DNA of 64,000 nucleotides from assembly GCA_905250115.1 (NCBI GenBank), contig CAJNOI010000304.1, forward strand, positions 1 through 64,000, given 5' to 3'. Origin of the DNA: Adineta steineri (taxonomy: Eukaryota; Rotifera; Eurotatoria; Adinetida; Adinetidae). Of the stretch, positions 39,501 through 51,400 are shown piece after piece; position 1 is the first letter of the stretch; every line of letters begins with the position of its first letter. Below the pieces are notes generated by a model that saw only the letters and a program-made list of their open reading frames with translations, made no database searches and was not told the origin of the DNA. Both the position numbers and the translations under genes were made by a program.

Positions 39501-39723
39501 AATAATTGTGATAAATATTCAGGATTATCAGTTAGTGACGGGTCAGTTTGAGTTGCTGGCGGTGGAGTTCTATAAGAAGAAATTTTATTTTTTAATATTA
39601 GAATTTTATTTTTGAATTTTCTTACGATGTTAGTGGAGACAATGTTGGAGATATAGATGTTGGAGCTGTTTGTCCAGTTTGGTGAATAGTTAATAACTGT
39701 GTAGGTGCAGAAGACATTAACAT
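36513..39723 (-). CDS. QKI: Quaking / Held-out-wings STAR-family RNA-binding protein
   Basis: Exons 39723-39626, 39569-39433, 39371-39244, 38324-38208, 38159-38016, 37961-37547, 37473-37432 and 36637-36513 encode 401 residues. QUA1 dimerisation region ([27 protein letters not shown]), then the maxi-KH domain ([48 protein letters not shown]) and QUA2 ([20 protein letters not shown]), followed by a Gln-rich region and a terminal [15 protein letters not shown] that resembles the STAR nuclear-localisation tail. The family binds ACUAAY-type sites in pre-mRNA and mRNA to control splicing and stability. Intron 3 is 919 bp. A second ATG lies two codons after the first. Read-through of the donor at 37432 gives a different end (separate entry). 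Confidence 0.95.
37253..37473 (-). CDS. QKI: Quaking alternative C-terminal exon (read-through form)
   Basis: If the donor at 37432/37431 is not used, the frame continues to a stop at 37253, adding a Ser/Arg and Cys stretch ([14 protein letters not shown]), then a His/Gln-rich tail ending NYVKS; total 419 residues. Alternative C-termini decide nuclear or cytoplasmic location in vertebrate QKI. Here the read-through tail lacks the RYQPY motif. It may simply be retained intron. Confidence 0.4.
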
Positions 39724-40290
39724 AGCTGATTATTGTTTCGTTTATTTTGAGTTAGTTATGTGTGTACATGCGCGTTATAAAATGTTGTTCGTCACACGGA
39801 TGACTGAATGAGAACGAGTCAGGTAACGACAACGAATGAAAGCAGTTAATACAAGTAAAAAAAATCACGTCTAATATGTATACTACGAACAGAACAAGCG
39901 AATCGTTTCGTTGATTGTTGTTGTTGATGTTGTTGTTGATGTTTATAGAACAAGAAGTAAGAATAGAAAGCTAACAAAATGATGAGAAAAAGAGTAAAAG
40001 AATGACTGAGCAATAGTGACACATAGTATGGCGAATTTTATTATGTTGATCTCTAATCTGCCTTCCGTTCGTTCGTTCGTTCGTCGCGATACAAACCAAA
40101 CGTGGGCAATAGAGTGATTCGTCTTTTTCTTTCTTTTTCACTCTTTTTCTTTCATTCTACAGTCACACTATGTCCTTCTTTTGTCAAATACGAGCGTCGT
40201 CGCTTGTTTCGTATGTATGTACAGCCACCAAGACGACGACGACGATGACGATAAAGACTACAATCTTCTCCTTCGCGTTTTTTTTTTTTT
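39724..40290. other. Quaking 5' flank to contig end
   Basis: Contains GTTGTTGAT-type short repeats (39915-39940) and a CGTT microsatellite (about 40067-40084), and ends in a run of T at the N gap. No gene seen. Confidence 0.55.
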
Positions 40291-40390
40291 NNNNNNNNNN
40301 NNNNNNNNNNNNNNNNNNNNNNNNNNNNNNNNNNNNNNNNNNNNNNNNNNNNNNNNNNNNNNNNNNNNNNNNNNNNNNNNNNNNNNNNNN
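40291..40390. other. Assembly gap of exactly 100 N
   Basis: A round 100-N gap is the default for unknown length. The left side is a T homopolymer in Quaking upstream DNA; the right side begins inside an ANKAR-like exon. Any reading frame crossing it is an artefact. Confidence 0.98.
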
Positions 40391-42087
40391 GGACGAAATG
40401 TTGGAAGAAGACATAATTGTTGAATACAATATAAACATTTCAAAAGTAATTTTTGTTCATGATCAACTGCTAATAATCGAACAATGGGTGGTATACAATG
40501 TCGACGACCAAGAATTAATGGAATATTTTCATTTTCTGTTGGTATTCGTCGTAATAATTCACTTATAGCATCAAGTACAATATATAATTGATCACTCGTT
40601 TTTAAATTTAAAAATTCAACTAAAGTTGAAACACCCATCGCATCTTAAAGAAAATAAAAATAATATTTTGTTTTTGAAAATGAAGAATCTTTTTTTACAA
40701 GCCATTGATTGTTTTCGACTTCGTTCATTTCCTGTCAATGACCAAAGTGTACATATGATTGAAACACGTAATCTTGGTAATGTTGCTTTATTTAATAGGA
40801 TTAAAAGTTGTTCAGCACCACCTTGTTGTAATAGTGTTAATTGGGATGCTGTATTATGAGTAACAATCATCTACAAAATAACTTATTTCTTAGTTTTGTT
40901 TAATAATAAAAATTTACTTGAAGTGTATCTACACTTGAACGTTGGACATCTCTAAAGGATGAATTTAATGCATTTAATAAATGTGCAATTAATAAACGAT
41001 TATCTGCACATATTTGTTGATGTTGATCATTTTGTAAACATAATTCACGAATAAAATGAAGAACTGATATTGTTAATTGACGATCATATTTGTCAAGTAA
41101 ATGAATACCTTGTTCAAGTATAGTTCGTTCAGTTGCTGAAGATTTTTGTATTAAAATTTGATAATCTGTTTTACAACGAGCTATTTTACCAAGAATATCA
41201 AAATAAAGACAAGCTTCAGTTTTCGGAATATTCATTGTATCTTGATCTAATAAAATTTGTAAATTACTAATTAAATTTTGATTAACAAATGATTGAATAC
41301 AACGTATATCATCACATAAATGACACACGATTTGAGAAAAAAGTAATGAAAGTGTATCCGTTGTTTTTGGCATTTGTACAAATGCACGTGCTGCTTCATC
41401 ATTTTGATTAAATGTTGAACGAATATTTGGGTCAATACATAAAAGATTATAAAGTATAATTAAACAACTTGTTAATAATTGTTCATTAAAATTAGTATTA
41501 TTATTAACAGTTTGAATAAGTACTTGGATAGTTTTTTCTACGAGACGTAAATTATAAAGATATGACCATGCAATTTTTATATATTTCGGTGCTGTTAATT
41601 GTTCAAGTATACGTCCTGCCGCTGATGATTCATCAGATATTTTCGAAGTAAACATATTCATTAATGTATTCCATATGTCAAGTTCATTTGCATAGGGTGC
41701 TTGGGAAAAATATAGTAATAATTCAACATTCTGTTTTAAAATAGCTATTGCAGCCATAGAACGATTTTCACCATCACGACTTGTGACTTTAGCTCCATGA
41801 CTTATTAAACATTCAATAGTACGACGTGCATTACCAACTGTTGCTGCTAATATTGGTGTTAAACGAAAATAATCATATGTTGTTGTTTCAACCATTTCTT
41901 GTATACGTGCTTGATGAAGAAGATTAGCACGTTCTTTTTCTTCTTGTGATCGATGATCTTCATTTTCATTATTTTTATTTCCATCTTTTGAACATAGATT
42001 AGCTAAAATTCGTTCAACAACAGTATCATAATTACGAAATGCAGCTTCATGTATAGGTAAACGACCTTCATTATATTCATGTGCCAT
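40391..42087 (-). CDS. ANKAR: ANKAR-like protein, 5' part, broken by the assembly gap
   Basis: Minus-strand exons 42087-40918, 40870-40699 and 40643 to the gap. The start ATG (42087) follows an acceptor-like TTTTAG, so an upstream 5' UTR exon is likely. Ankyrin repeats come first (EGRLPIHEAAFRNYD, RLTPILAATVGNARRTIECL, SHGAKVTSRDGENRSM), then armadillo-like helices (ASQLTLLQQGGAEQLLILL, ICTLWSLTGNERSRKQ). The exon runs into the gap at LLPTFR; the same bases reappear at 1-47 and the frame goes on there to a stop at 1331. Across the overlap the phase is right (exon 384 nt, phase 1 at 178). The total would be 816 residues, similar to the paralogue at 42880. Function unknown; the repeat domains suggest protein binding. 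Confidence 0.9.
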
Positions 42088-42089
42088 AG

Positions 42090-42879
42090 CTAAAACAATG
42101 TTCAAGTAAATAAAGTTTTCATTATATTTAACTCATTCATATGCCTATCTATATTCATAAAGAAAAGAAATTTAAAATACCCGTACAAGGTTTTTTTATT
42201 ATTCTACTATTCAATATATAATTGAAGTAAGCACTTTTTTGAACAATAGTTTGAAATATTATTTTTTTCTGTTTCGAAAAAGAAATTTATACTTACAGAA
42301 TAAAATCCGTTGTTAACAAGTGAAAAAAAAAATTTTTGTCGGTGTTCTTGCGCTACCTAATGATTCTTTTTTAGTTATACAAAAGAAAAAAATGTAATAA
42401 TATTTTCGAGTATTGTTCTTTTCTTGTTGAATTATTTTTTTATTGACTCATATGATCTTGCATAATGAATACATATATATATATATACTTAAACATGTCT
42501 TCATTCGCTCTTCGCAGAAAAAAAATAATGTTTATATGTATTTAATAGTAATCTAAATTAAATTTGTCTTAAAAAATTTTTTGTTAAATGAAAAATAAAT
42601 TGAGCAGAGAAAAGAATAGAGAGAGCGAGAGAAAAAATGTGAAGACCTTTTTATTTACTAGTTTAAAAATGAATGGCATAGTGGAATTGATGAAATAAAC
42701 AAAAAAATTATAACCGTTTTTTTTTTCAATTTTGTTTTTAACCACTTACATTAACTCGAAGTTCCGTCTCTTTAACAACAATAACAACATGAAAAAGAAA
42801 AGTGAAATCCATTAGCGATTTGTCATACACTGTATAGGCAACATGCCAACGAAATAAAACATAAATTTTATATTCTACA
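42090..42879. promoter_or_regulatory. Shared upstream region of divergent ANKAR-like genes
   Basis: About 790 bp between two head-to-head starts. AT-rich with a TA microsatellite (42473-42487). It must contain both 5' ends; no conserved motif was identified, so the bidirectional promoter is inferred from arrangement only. Confidence 0.5.
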
Positions 42880-45800
42880 ATGAGCAAGCCAAAAAGTGGA
42901 GCGAGGACACCATCGCATAGGTGAATTTTATACGATAAACATTTTTGTTATTTATAATTATTGAACATTGTATAATTTATAGTGCAAAAGGATCAGCATC
43001 TTCACGTGGTGGTGAATCAATTGACGATGGAGTTGGATCATCGAATACTTATGATAATAATGGATATTTACCTATACATCGAGCAGTTTTCAATGGTTAT
43101 GAAGTAACATTAAAGAATATTTTAGATGATGCACTAAAACGAAATGAACTTAATCAACAACTTGAAGCTAAAACGGAAAAAACAGAACTTACTCCACTAC
43201 TTTTAGCTACGGCAGTTGGACGAATACAAATTATCTCATTTTTACTTAAATATCCAGTTAATATAAATGCAGTTGATGTCAATCAACAAGGTAAACATAA
43301 AGATTACTAACATTTTATAAATAACAAATCAATCGAAACTATTTAGGTATTGTTGCTATTGCTGCTCTGTCACAAAATGAACGTACACTTCGTTATATTA
43401 TTGAATTACCCGTTGCAGATAATTCATTAAATGTTTGGAAACCATTATTTAAATTATTTACTTCATTAGGTGATGATGAAAGTAGTATTGGTGGTCGTGC
43501 ACTTGAATTACTAACTCGTCCAAAAGCCGATACGAATCAAGGAAGTATATATTGGCAACCAATAATTGTCAATGGTCTTATTCCAGCATTAGTCGATATA
43601 CTTACTGAATCAAAAAATGATGATGTACTTACAAGTGCATATCTTATATTATTACATGCTGTTAATGAACAACCACGTATTCATAATGATTTAATATCAA
43701 ATAAAAAAGTCTTTAGTTCAATGTTAAGACATACACGTTCAACAAATAAAGAAATTGTTACATTAATAGGACGTTTATTTGCATCATTAACTAAACAAAG
43801 ATCTTTAGGTCAAACAATGGTTGAACAAAGTATTTTTGAACCATTAATGACACTGATTGATAAAGAACGTTCACCAGAAGTAATCAGTTCATATTTTGAT
43901 TGTTTAGCAAATATTGTTTCGTATTCATCTGTATATCAAATACAAATAGCGAATTATCCATTCTTTCTTCAATTACTTATTGATCATTATTTACAAGAAT
44001 TCGATTTAGATTTATCATTATCGGTTATGAATTTTGTTCGTCAATTAGTACTTAATAATCAAGATATACAAAATTTACTTGCAGAAAATGGTGCATGTGA
44101 ACATATACTTGGTGCATTAACAGCATCATCAAAAGATTTACAACAAATAGCTATTGAAACTATTCGAGCATTCGGTGATAATAATCCTCAAGTACAATAT
44201 ATAATGATAAGTGAAAATGCTCTTGAACAATTATTAAATTTATTAGATAAAACAACCGTAGCTAGTTTACAAATAGCTATTGTTTGTACATTATGGACAT
44301 TATGTGGTGATAGTGCATCACGTAAACGTGATGTTGCAACACGTATTGGTGTTAAAAAATTAATTAGTCTTTATAATATTAAATCTGAAGAACATTTATA
44401 TGCATTAACGGATATTATTGGAGAATTAACGAAACGAACAGCAAGTGTAAAAACAAATATAGCAGAAGAAATCAATCGTGCTGTGGGATTACCACCAATT
44501 ATACGATTATTAACATTAAATAATGAACAACTTGTTTTAAGTGCTTTAAAAACTCTTCAATTACTTGCATGTGCACCTGGTTATATTCCAAATCAATTGA
44601 ATCAAGAAGCAATTGTTAAATTTGATGGTATACCATTTATTGTAGCTTTAATGATGCATGTTAAGAATGAACTTATTCAAGTTGAAGCTGCACAAACATT
44701 AGCATGTATTGCATTAGGTATTAGAATTGATTTATTTAATAGACAAAATTCAAAATATTCTATTATTTTCTTTTAGGAAATACTCAATGTTTAACACTTA
44801 TTGAGACGACATTAGATTTTTCCTATACATGTTTACTTAAATTAATTCAATCAAAAAATTCAACTGTACAATTAAAAGCATCAAATGCATTGGCAACATT
44901 TATTTATAATAATCAACGCTTAGAAATGTTTCTTGCGAGAGAATGTCAATTTTCATTTGCTTATTTTGAAAAATTTCTTGAAAATAATAATGATCATATA
45001 AGATGTGCAGCAGCCTTTCAAGTAAATTTTATATATATATATTTAACTGATTATTAGTAGAATATTATTCGATTTAGATTGTTGCATTAGCTGATTTCAT
45101 TCATGAACAATCCCAAGCTATGAGTGCAGCTATTGGATGTGGAATTCTTATGGATATTCTTCGATTATCTCGAACTGATGAAGCAAAATCAGATGCTGCT
45201 GAATGTATAGCTCGACTTGCACATATGAAACCAAGTAAATAATAAAAAAAATGTTTTTTTCTTCCTCTTATTATTCTCTAAATTATTTATATATCAATAT
45301 ATACATAACATAGTTAATTATAGTTTCGGAGACAACTAAGTATATAGGTAATATTATTCAAATATTTATCTATATAGGTTTTTTTCTATCGTTTATATTC
45401 AATGCTATTCTTTGATTAGTTGCATTTTGTAGACTTGTTTATAATAGATCTTCTTATTCTTCTTTTTTTCTATACGAAATATTTGCATAAAGAATTCTTT
45501 TAGGTATACCACATGCATTAATTGCAGCTAATGCAATCGATTATTTATGTGATTTATTTTCGTCGACTAATGATACAACAATTGGTATTGCATCTATAGC
45601 ACTTGGATATTTATCTTATGTCCCCGAAGGACAAAGAAAATTGTTACATAGGTATTAAAAGAAAAACAAATAACTTTTTTTTTTTTTGAAAATATCTTTT
45701 ATTTAAGATGTCGTGGTGAATTGGATATAATGGCTTTTCTTAAAGTATATAATTGTTTACCTGGTACAACACCGCGTATGTCAAAACATTTACTTGAAGC

Positions 45801-46220
45801 TTGGGATCGATATAATTCACTCAAACTACCAAAATTACGGTTAGTATAGGATATTTCTATTGTAGTAATAATGGCAGTGTCTATCGTTAATCATATTCAA
45901 AACACAATCTCGTTCTTAGATGCGCGAGATATTGTTTTTGAATTATTCTTCTTCTTATCTAATAGCTTGATATTTGCATAACAATCTTTTTCCATATTAA
46001 TGCTTTTGCTTGCATATGAAAAAAAAAGAATTAATGTGTCAATTATTTAACATCAAATATCTATTTTAGACCACGCGGATCAAATGTTCGGTATTTTAAA
46101 GTTCTTGCAAATAGTATCGAACGATTACGAGCACCACCACAACCAAATATCGAAAAAGAATCAATTTCATCAAATCCAGTCAAATTTTATTTACCACCTA
46201 TTCGTCAAAAAGTTAACTAG
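42880..46220 (+). CDS. ANKAR: ANKAR-like ankyrin/armadillo-repeat protein
   Basis: Exons 42880-42920, 42983-43290, 43347-44717, 44777-45021, 45078-45234, 45504-45651, 45708-45839 and 46070-46220 encode 850 residues. A short first exon (MSKPKSGARTPSH) precedes ankyrin repeats (NGYLPIHRAVFNGYE, LTPLLLATAVGRIQII). Then come many armadillo-like repeats (for example QIAIVCTLWTLCGDSASRK, LVLSALKTLQLLACAPG) and a basic tail ending in PPIRQK. Alignment by eye with the minus-strand paralogue holds from LPIH to the C-terminus, with four shared intron positions; this copy lacks three introns of the other and has two of its own. No enzyme motif. The cellular role is unknown. Confidence 0.92.
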
Positions 46221-46904
46221 TCTTTAATTTATCATAACATATTTTCTATGTATATCATATAACAGAACATGAAAAGCAAATAATTTAATTTTTTTTAAGG
46301 ATACGATTAAATACATTGTATTGATCATGATAAAAAAAAAAGATTATTTTTCATTCAGCGTGTTTTATATAAGTAGAACAAAGAGAATCACATAAAATGG
46401 GTATTTTAATAATACATATTAATATCCAATAAATAAGTAGATATGAATTCTACTAGCAGAAAGGCAAGATTTGTTGTTAGATAACAGTCGTCAATTATTG
46501 CACATGATCATTGTTGACATAGTAGAAAGACTATAATTAACTTGTCATAATTATACTTGATTCATAATATCGGAAAAGACAGTATATATAATTAAAGATA
46601 CAACTTGTCATAATACTTTTTGTAAATAATCGTTAGAAACGATGTGTTTTTTTAAATTAGAATTTACATGTTTTTATTTTTCTAAATGTTTTTTTTGTGA
46701 CAAAAATTCAATTCTCAAACAAAGAAAAAAAAAAAGTTCAAATTAACAATCAACAAAATAATACTTCAATTCATACATTTATAAACTGTTCTTTGAAACT
46801 TATCTTAGATTACTAAAACAAAAGAAGGAGAAGAAAAAGAAAGAAGAAGAAGAAGAAAAGAAATACTTGAAAATAAGTTTGAATTACAATAAAATAAAAT
46901 ATTT
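46221..46904. other. Convergent intergenic, no gene seen
   Basis: Spacer between convergent 3' ends; the right half has a purine-rich GAAGAA stretch (46826-46861). Confidence 0.55.
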
Positions 46905-48464
46905 TCATAATCGTGAATCTGCATCTTTTAAAATATGAGTATTATTATTTTCCGGATGTAAAAGATCATTTCGATTAATAGTCAAATCTACTGCTGTTCC
47001 ATCACTTCCATTACGTTTTCGATGATATTCTGTTGTCTTCTCATTTTGATAATGCGCTGTTGAATTAACTAGAGGAAAAGTAGTCCTTTGAGTATTCTTT
47101 CCGTAGCCAGCATTTGTTGTTGTACCTAATCCTTGCCCACCGCCTCCGCCCTCAGCAATAGTAGGAAGACCAGCATGTGCTAAACTTATTCGAGCATATT
47201 CAGGTAAAATTTTTTTACATATTGGAATAGTAAAAATCATAACACGAAGTTCTTGACGAAAAACATTAGCTGTTAAAAAATATAATAAAAAATTCGCTGC
47301 TGTATTTGCATAATAAATTAATGAAAACATTGTCCATAATGATTGTGAATTGGGTCCGTGTAAATTATTAAATAAATGTCCAAATGCCATAAATGTTGAT
47401 GCAGGTGCTGTTAATAATATAAATACACATGAGACAGATAAAAGCATTATTGTCATATTTCGTTGTTTAGCTTTTTTACGTTGATTTTTTTGATTAATAC
47501 GTTCTTGAATACGACGTGCTGATGCAATAACTTTTAATATTAATGAATTAAGTATTAACATAACAACAAATGGACATAATGTAAAGAAAAACCATTGAAT
47601 ATATCCAATCATATTCGAACGAAACCATACATAATGTGGATCATTTGCTGTTATATTACATACACGTCTATATAATATTGTACGATTTAATGATGTTGAA
47701 CCTTGTTTTATAGGTACGAATTGAAGTTTATAAAATATTGCCCAATGTAATTGTATCAAGACGGAAAATAAACAAATAAAACTAATAATTATATAGGCAT
47801 TTTTAACAGTACAATGTCGTTTAGAATAATGATGTTTAGCTACAGCAAGATAACGTTGAACACTAACAGCAACAAGTAATGTTGGAGATAGATTAATAAA
47901 ATAATAAGTAAAAAATATATGTAATTTGCATGTTATATTGCTATATAAACGCATATTTTGTTCGGGATCAATACGAATAAGATAGAAATTTAATACACTA
48001 AAGAAAACATTACCTAAAAATACAAAAAAAAAAAAGAAATTATTTTTGTAAACTTAATAATTATAATTTAATTGTCTACCAAGATCAGATAATGCTAAAG
48101 CAATGAGATAAATTGATGTAACTTGAGCTCGTAATTTTTTTCGGCTAAGTGTTAATGCTGATAGAGTATTACCAATACCACCGATGACAATTAATAAACT
48201 ACCGATAATTCTAACAGACCATTTAAGAACAACAAAGCGATTATGATTGGAAAGTGCTGTAGTAACAGATGATGTTGTTACAGTTAAAATTGACATAGAT
48301 GGTGATGAAGGATTTGATGCTGATTGAATTTGATAACTAAATGTTGCTTCAACCATAGTAATATTATAATCGAAAAAGAGTGGCTCGAGCCAAAGAACAT
48401 CTTCGTTGACCATTGACATTGTCAACGACAAAAATAAACGATTTAGATAATGAATGATGAGCAT
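46905..48464 (-). CDS. Rhodopsin-like GPCR (peptide-receptor type)
   Basis: Two exons (48464-48080, 48013-46905) encode up to 497 residues. A long Ser/Thr-rich N-terminus precedes TM1 (IGSLLIVIGGIGNTLSALTL, with the TM1 GN) and TM2 (IALALSDLGN, the LxxxD motif). TM3 begins after a Cys in ITCKLH and ends SVQRYLAV, a QRY variant of DRY. Loop 2 has a matching Cys (RRVCNIT). TM5-6 are joined by a basic loop (NQKNQRKKAKQRN), TM6 has CVFILLTAP, and TM7 reads NTAANFLLYFL (NFxxY instead of NPxxY). The C-tail is long with a Gly run. Overall it resembles invertebrate neuropeptide (FMRFamide-type) receptors; ligand unknown. The start could be a later Met (MSMVNED). Confidence 0.88.
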
Positions 48465-51400
48465 AGAAGCCGAAAGTTAAAAGCGGCTCGTATTCTCGCC
48501 GTGTGACCTAAATAAATAATGACAATCGAAATCAATATTTGATCTTTTTACGACGACGACAATACTGTTCCGAGGGTAAATCTGATTCTATATTTTAAAT
48601 ACATAAATTTTTCTAGTTCCGTGTACTATCTTATGATTGATTTAACCTAGATGAAGGAATAACAAAATTTCTCTATCTATTTCTTACTAGTTCGTTCTAT
48701 TTGTGAGTACATGGAATCACCACCGATGTCATTTGTTACATTCTTGCTATGTTAACATTCATATAGGTGTTAAACAAAAAGTCACGGAAGTAAAAAAAAG
48801 ATCGGTATGATATATATATATTCATACTCTTGTCTAATTTAATCTTCTTACTGTTAGCTTTTTGTCTGAAATAGATGTTGACAAGCTATGAAGTGAAAAG
48901 CTAAATAGTAATAATCATAGTATAGGAAAAAAGACCTGACATCAATGTGAACAAATAAATAATGGAGATTTATTAGTCATTTATTTGATTATATAAATCA
49001 ATCATTATTATAATCGTACTAAGAAAAAAAGCAAAATCGATAGAACGAATAAGAAATTGTGGTTTTTAGTTTATCAAATAGATGCTATTTCGTGTGAAGA
49101 ATATTTTCTTTTCTGCATAGCATTTATTGTTAATTCAATTTTTACTATCTTCTTCTGAATAAATCAATTTTATCCAAGAATATTCAACGGGAAGCAAAAA
49201 AAGTAAATGGAGCTAAGAAATAAAAAGAAGAAATTTATATTGAGATTAACTTTTACTACTATCGTTGTCGTCATCATTTTTCATTAATCAAATAGAGAAA
49301 AACAGTAAATTTGCATGTAAAAAAATAAGGGTTTTAGCTCAATTTTTCTTTTCTTTATTCTTCGCCTCATCTCCCTTTAGACTTGATTATACTACATCAG
49401 TTGTCACGACGAAAACAGTTAAAACTACAGCTAAGCTCATTTAAAATTATTTTCTATGTGAAAAAAATCTTCTTAAATAAATATATAATTTATTCGGTGT
49501 TTATTTTCCTATTGAATTAATTTTTAATTAATATAGGAAAAAACAAAAAAACGTAGAATTTACTTTTCTCATTTTAGTTAAACTACATACTCAATATGTA
49601 TAAAAGCATATTACAAGATTTGAAGAGCAAAAAATGGATCATATAAATATTAATGATACTTGACATAAATCTCTCAACGCAAATTAATATCGACTTGTTG
49701 TCTCGCCCAAAAAAAAATGAGTAAGAATCTGTCATTTGCATTTAATAAGTGTCAAAACTGACTCAATCATTTTTCTTTTTCCTGCTAAAATACATGTCAT
49801 CAAATTAATCTGATTAACTTTTATAATACCTTTATTTTATTCTATACAATCGCAGTGAACCAATTGAAAACTGATGATAAGAACCAAAATGGAGTGGAAA
49901 AATAAGGTTCATTGCTTCGGTTATTTCTTTCTTCGTATTGTGCTTTGTTATTCTGTTTTCTTTTCCTCGATTACTATTAGAAAATATTTAGTCTCCCTCT
50001 CTCTCTATATATATATATATTTATATGTGCATCGTATGCAACAGTATGAACGACTAAAGATAGAACTGTTTCAACGGAGGTTTCTCAAGAGGATTAGTGT
50101 ATTATATGTTCTATAGGGTTTTTCTGTATGCTAGAGCATTAATGAAAAGAAGAAGAAGAAGAAAAAAAAATAAATAAATCACGAACTATATAGGATGTTG
50201 CTCAAATAATTAAAGATCATTCAATTTTAAATATATTATTGTATGATAATGATAAAAATTATGTATTATTTTAATAAATCATAATCAATTAAATAAATAT
50301 ACTATTTGTTATGTTATATGTAGATTATCTTTAAATATAAAAAACACTTAGAATATATTTGTCACGAAATGTTGCGCCGAAGATTTTATTCTTTAATGTA
50401 AATTTTGTTACCGATAAACATATGCTCACCCACGTATAATCATTGATAGAAATCTATGATTTATATCTCAAGTATTCTCATGAGAACTTAAGACAGTGTT
50501 GTCGCTTGGGATTGCTTAGACTATTGAAGAATGTATTGTTTGAAGATGAATCTATATTCAGCTAGTCTTTTAGTTGATGTTCTTATACTCTTGCCGTTTG
50601 AATAATAAATGAAAGCAATTTTTATTTGTACTTCGTTCCCTTATAATCTTTTTGTTCGGCAAATATACTAGACACATTCATTGGTTTCATAGAAAAAGAA
50701 GAAGGAGAAAGGTAAAAGAAATATATAATTAAACAATATTAGCAAAGAAAAGAAATAAATTAAATTAAAAAACATTTATTATTACTCACATGAAAAATAA
50801 TAATAATAGACTATAGAGGAAAAACAACGTATAATAGTATTTTCAAAATTTATTATTAATTTCTATCCGTATCCATAACGGGAACGAGTTATTGAATGAC
50901 TTCTATTATCTTAAATTGCTATCGGATATATATTTTTGGATGAAAGAGTTTAGTCACATATGCGATAAACAGAAAAACAATATTTTAGAAAGATATCCCT
51001 CGTTTTTTCTCATTATGTACATCAAATTTATTCCATAGGTCCATTAACGATTTGTTGTTCTTTTTATCGTAAAAAAAATACTATTACTATATATAAATAT
51101 AAAGAATAGCAATGATATGACTAGCTAAAGTGTCTAAATTATCTTATCATTTAGAAGACTCAATATCACTTGCCTATATGGTAATTGTATAAATGTATAT
51201 CTTCAATATATTTATATTAGACAGTTGCTACAAATATTTAAGGAAGAGGAGAATTCCTCAATCTTGATGGAAACTCCTGTCATATATATATTTAGTCTAT
51301 TGATCGGAAAGGTATTTATCTTCAGAGTACATTCAATGATATCTCATTAGGGTATATGAAAGTATTTACATGTCAAATTAATTTTGTACTATCTTAAGTT

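Noticed and set aside
40170-40638. ORFs crossing the N gap on both strands
   Set aside because: Gap length is arbitrary and the two sides belong to different contigs.
49874-50116. 80-codon ORF in the 6 kb interval
   Set aside because: Includes a TA microsatellite and shows no coding character.
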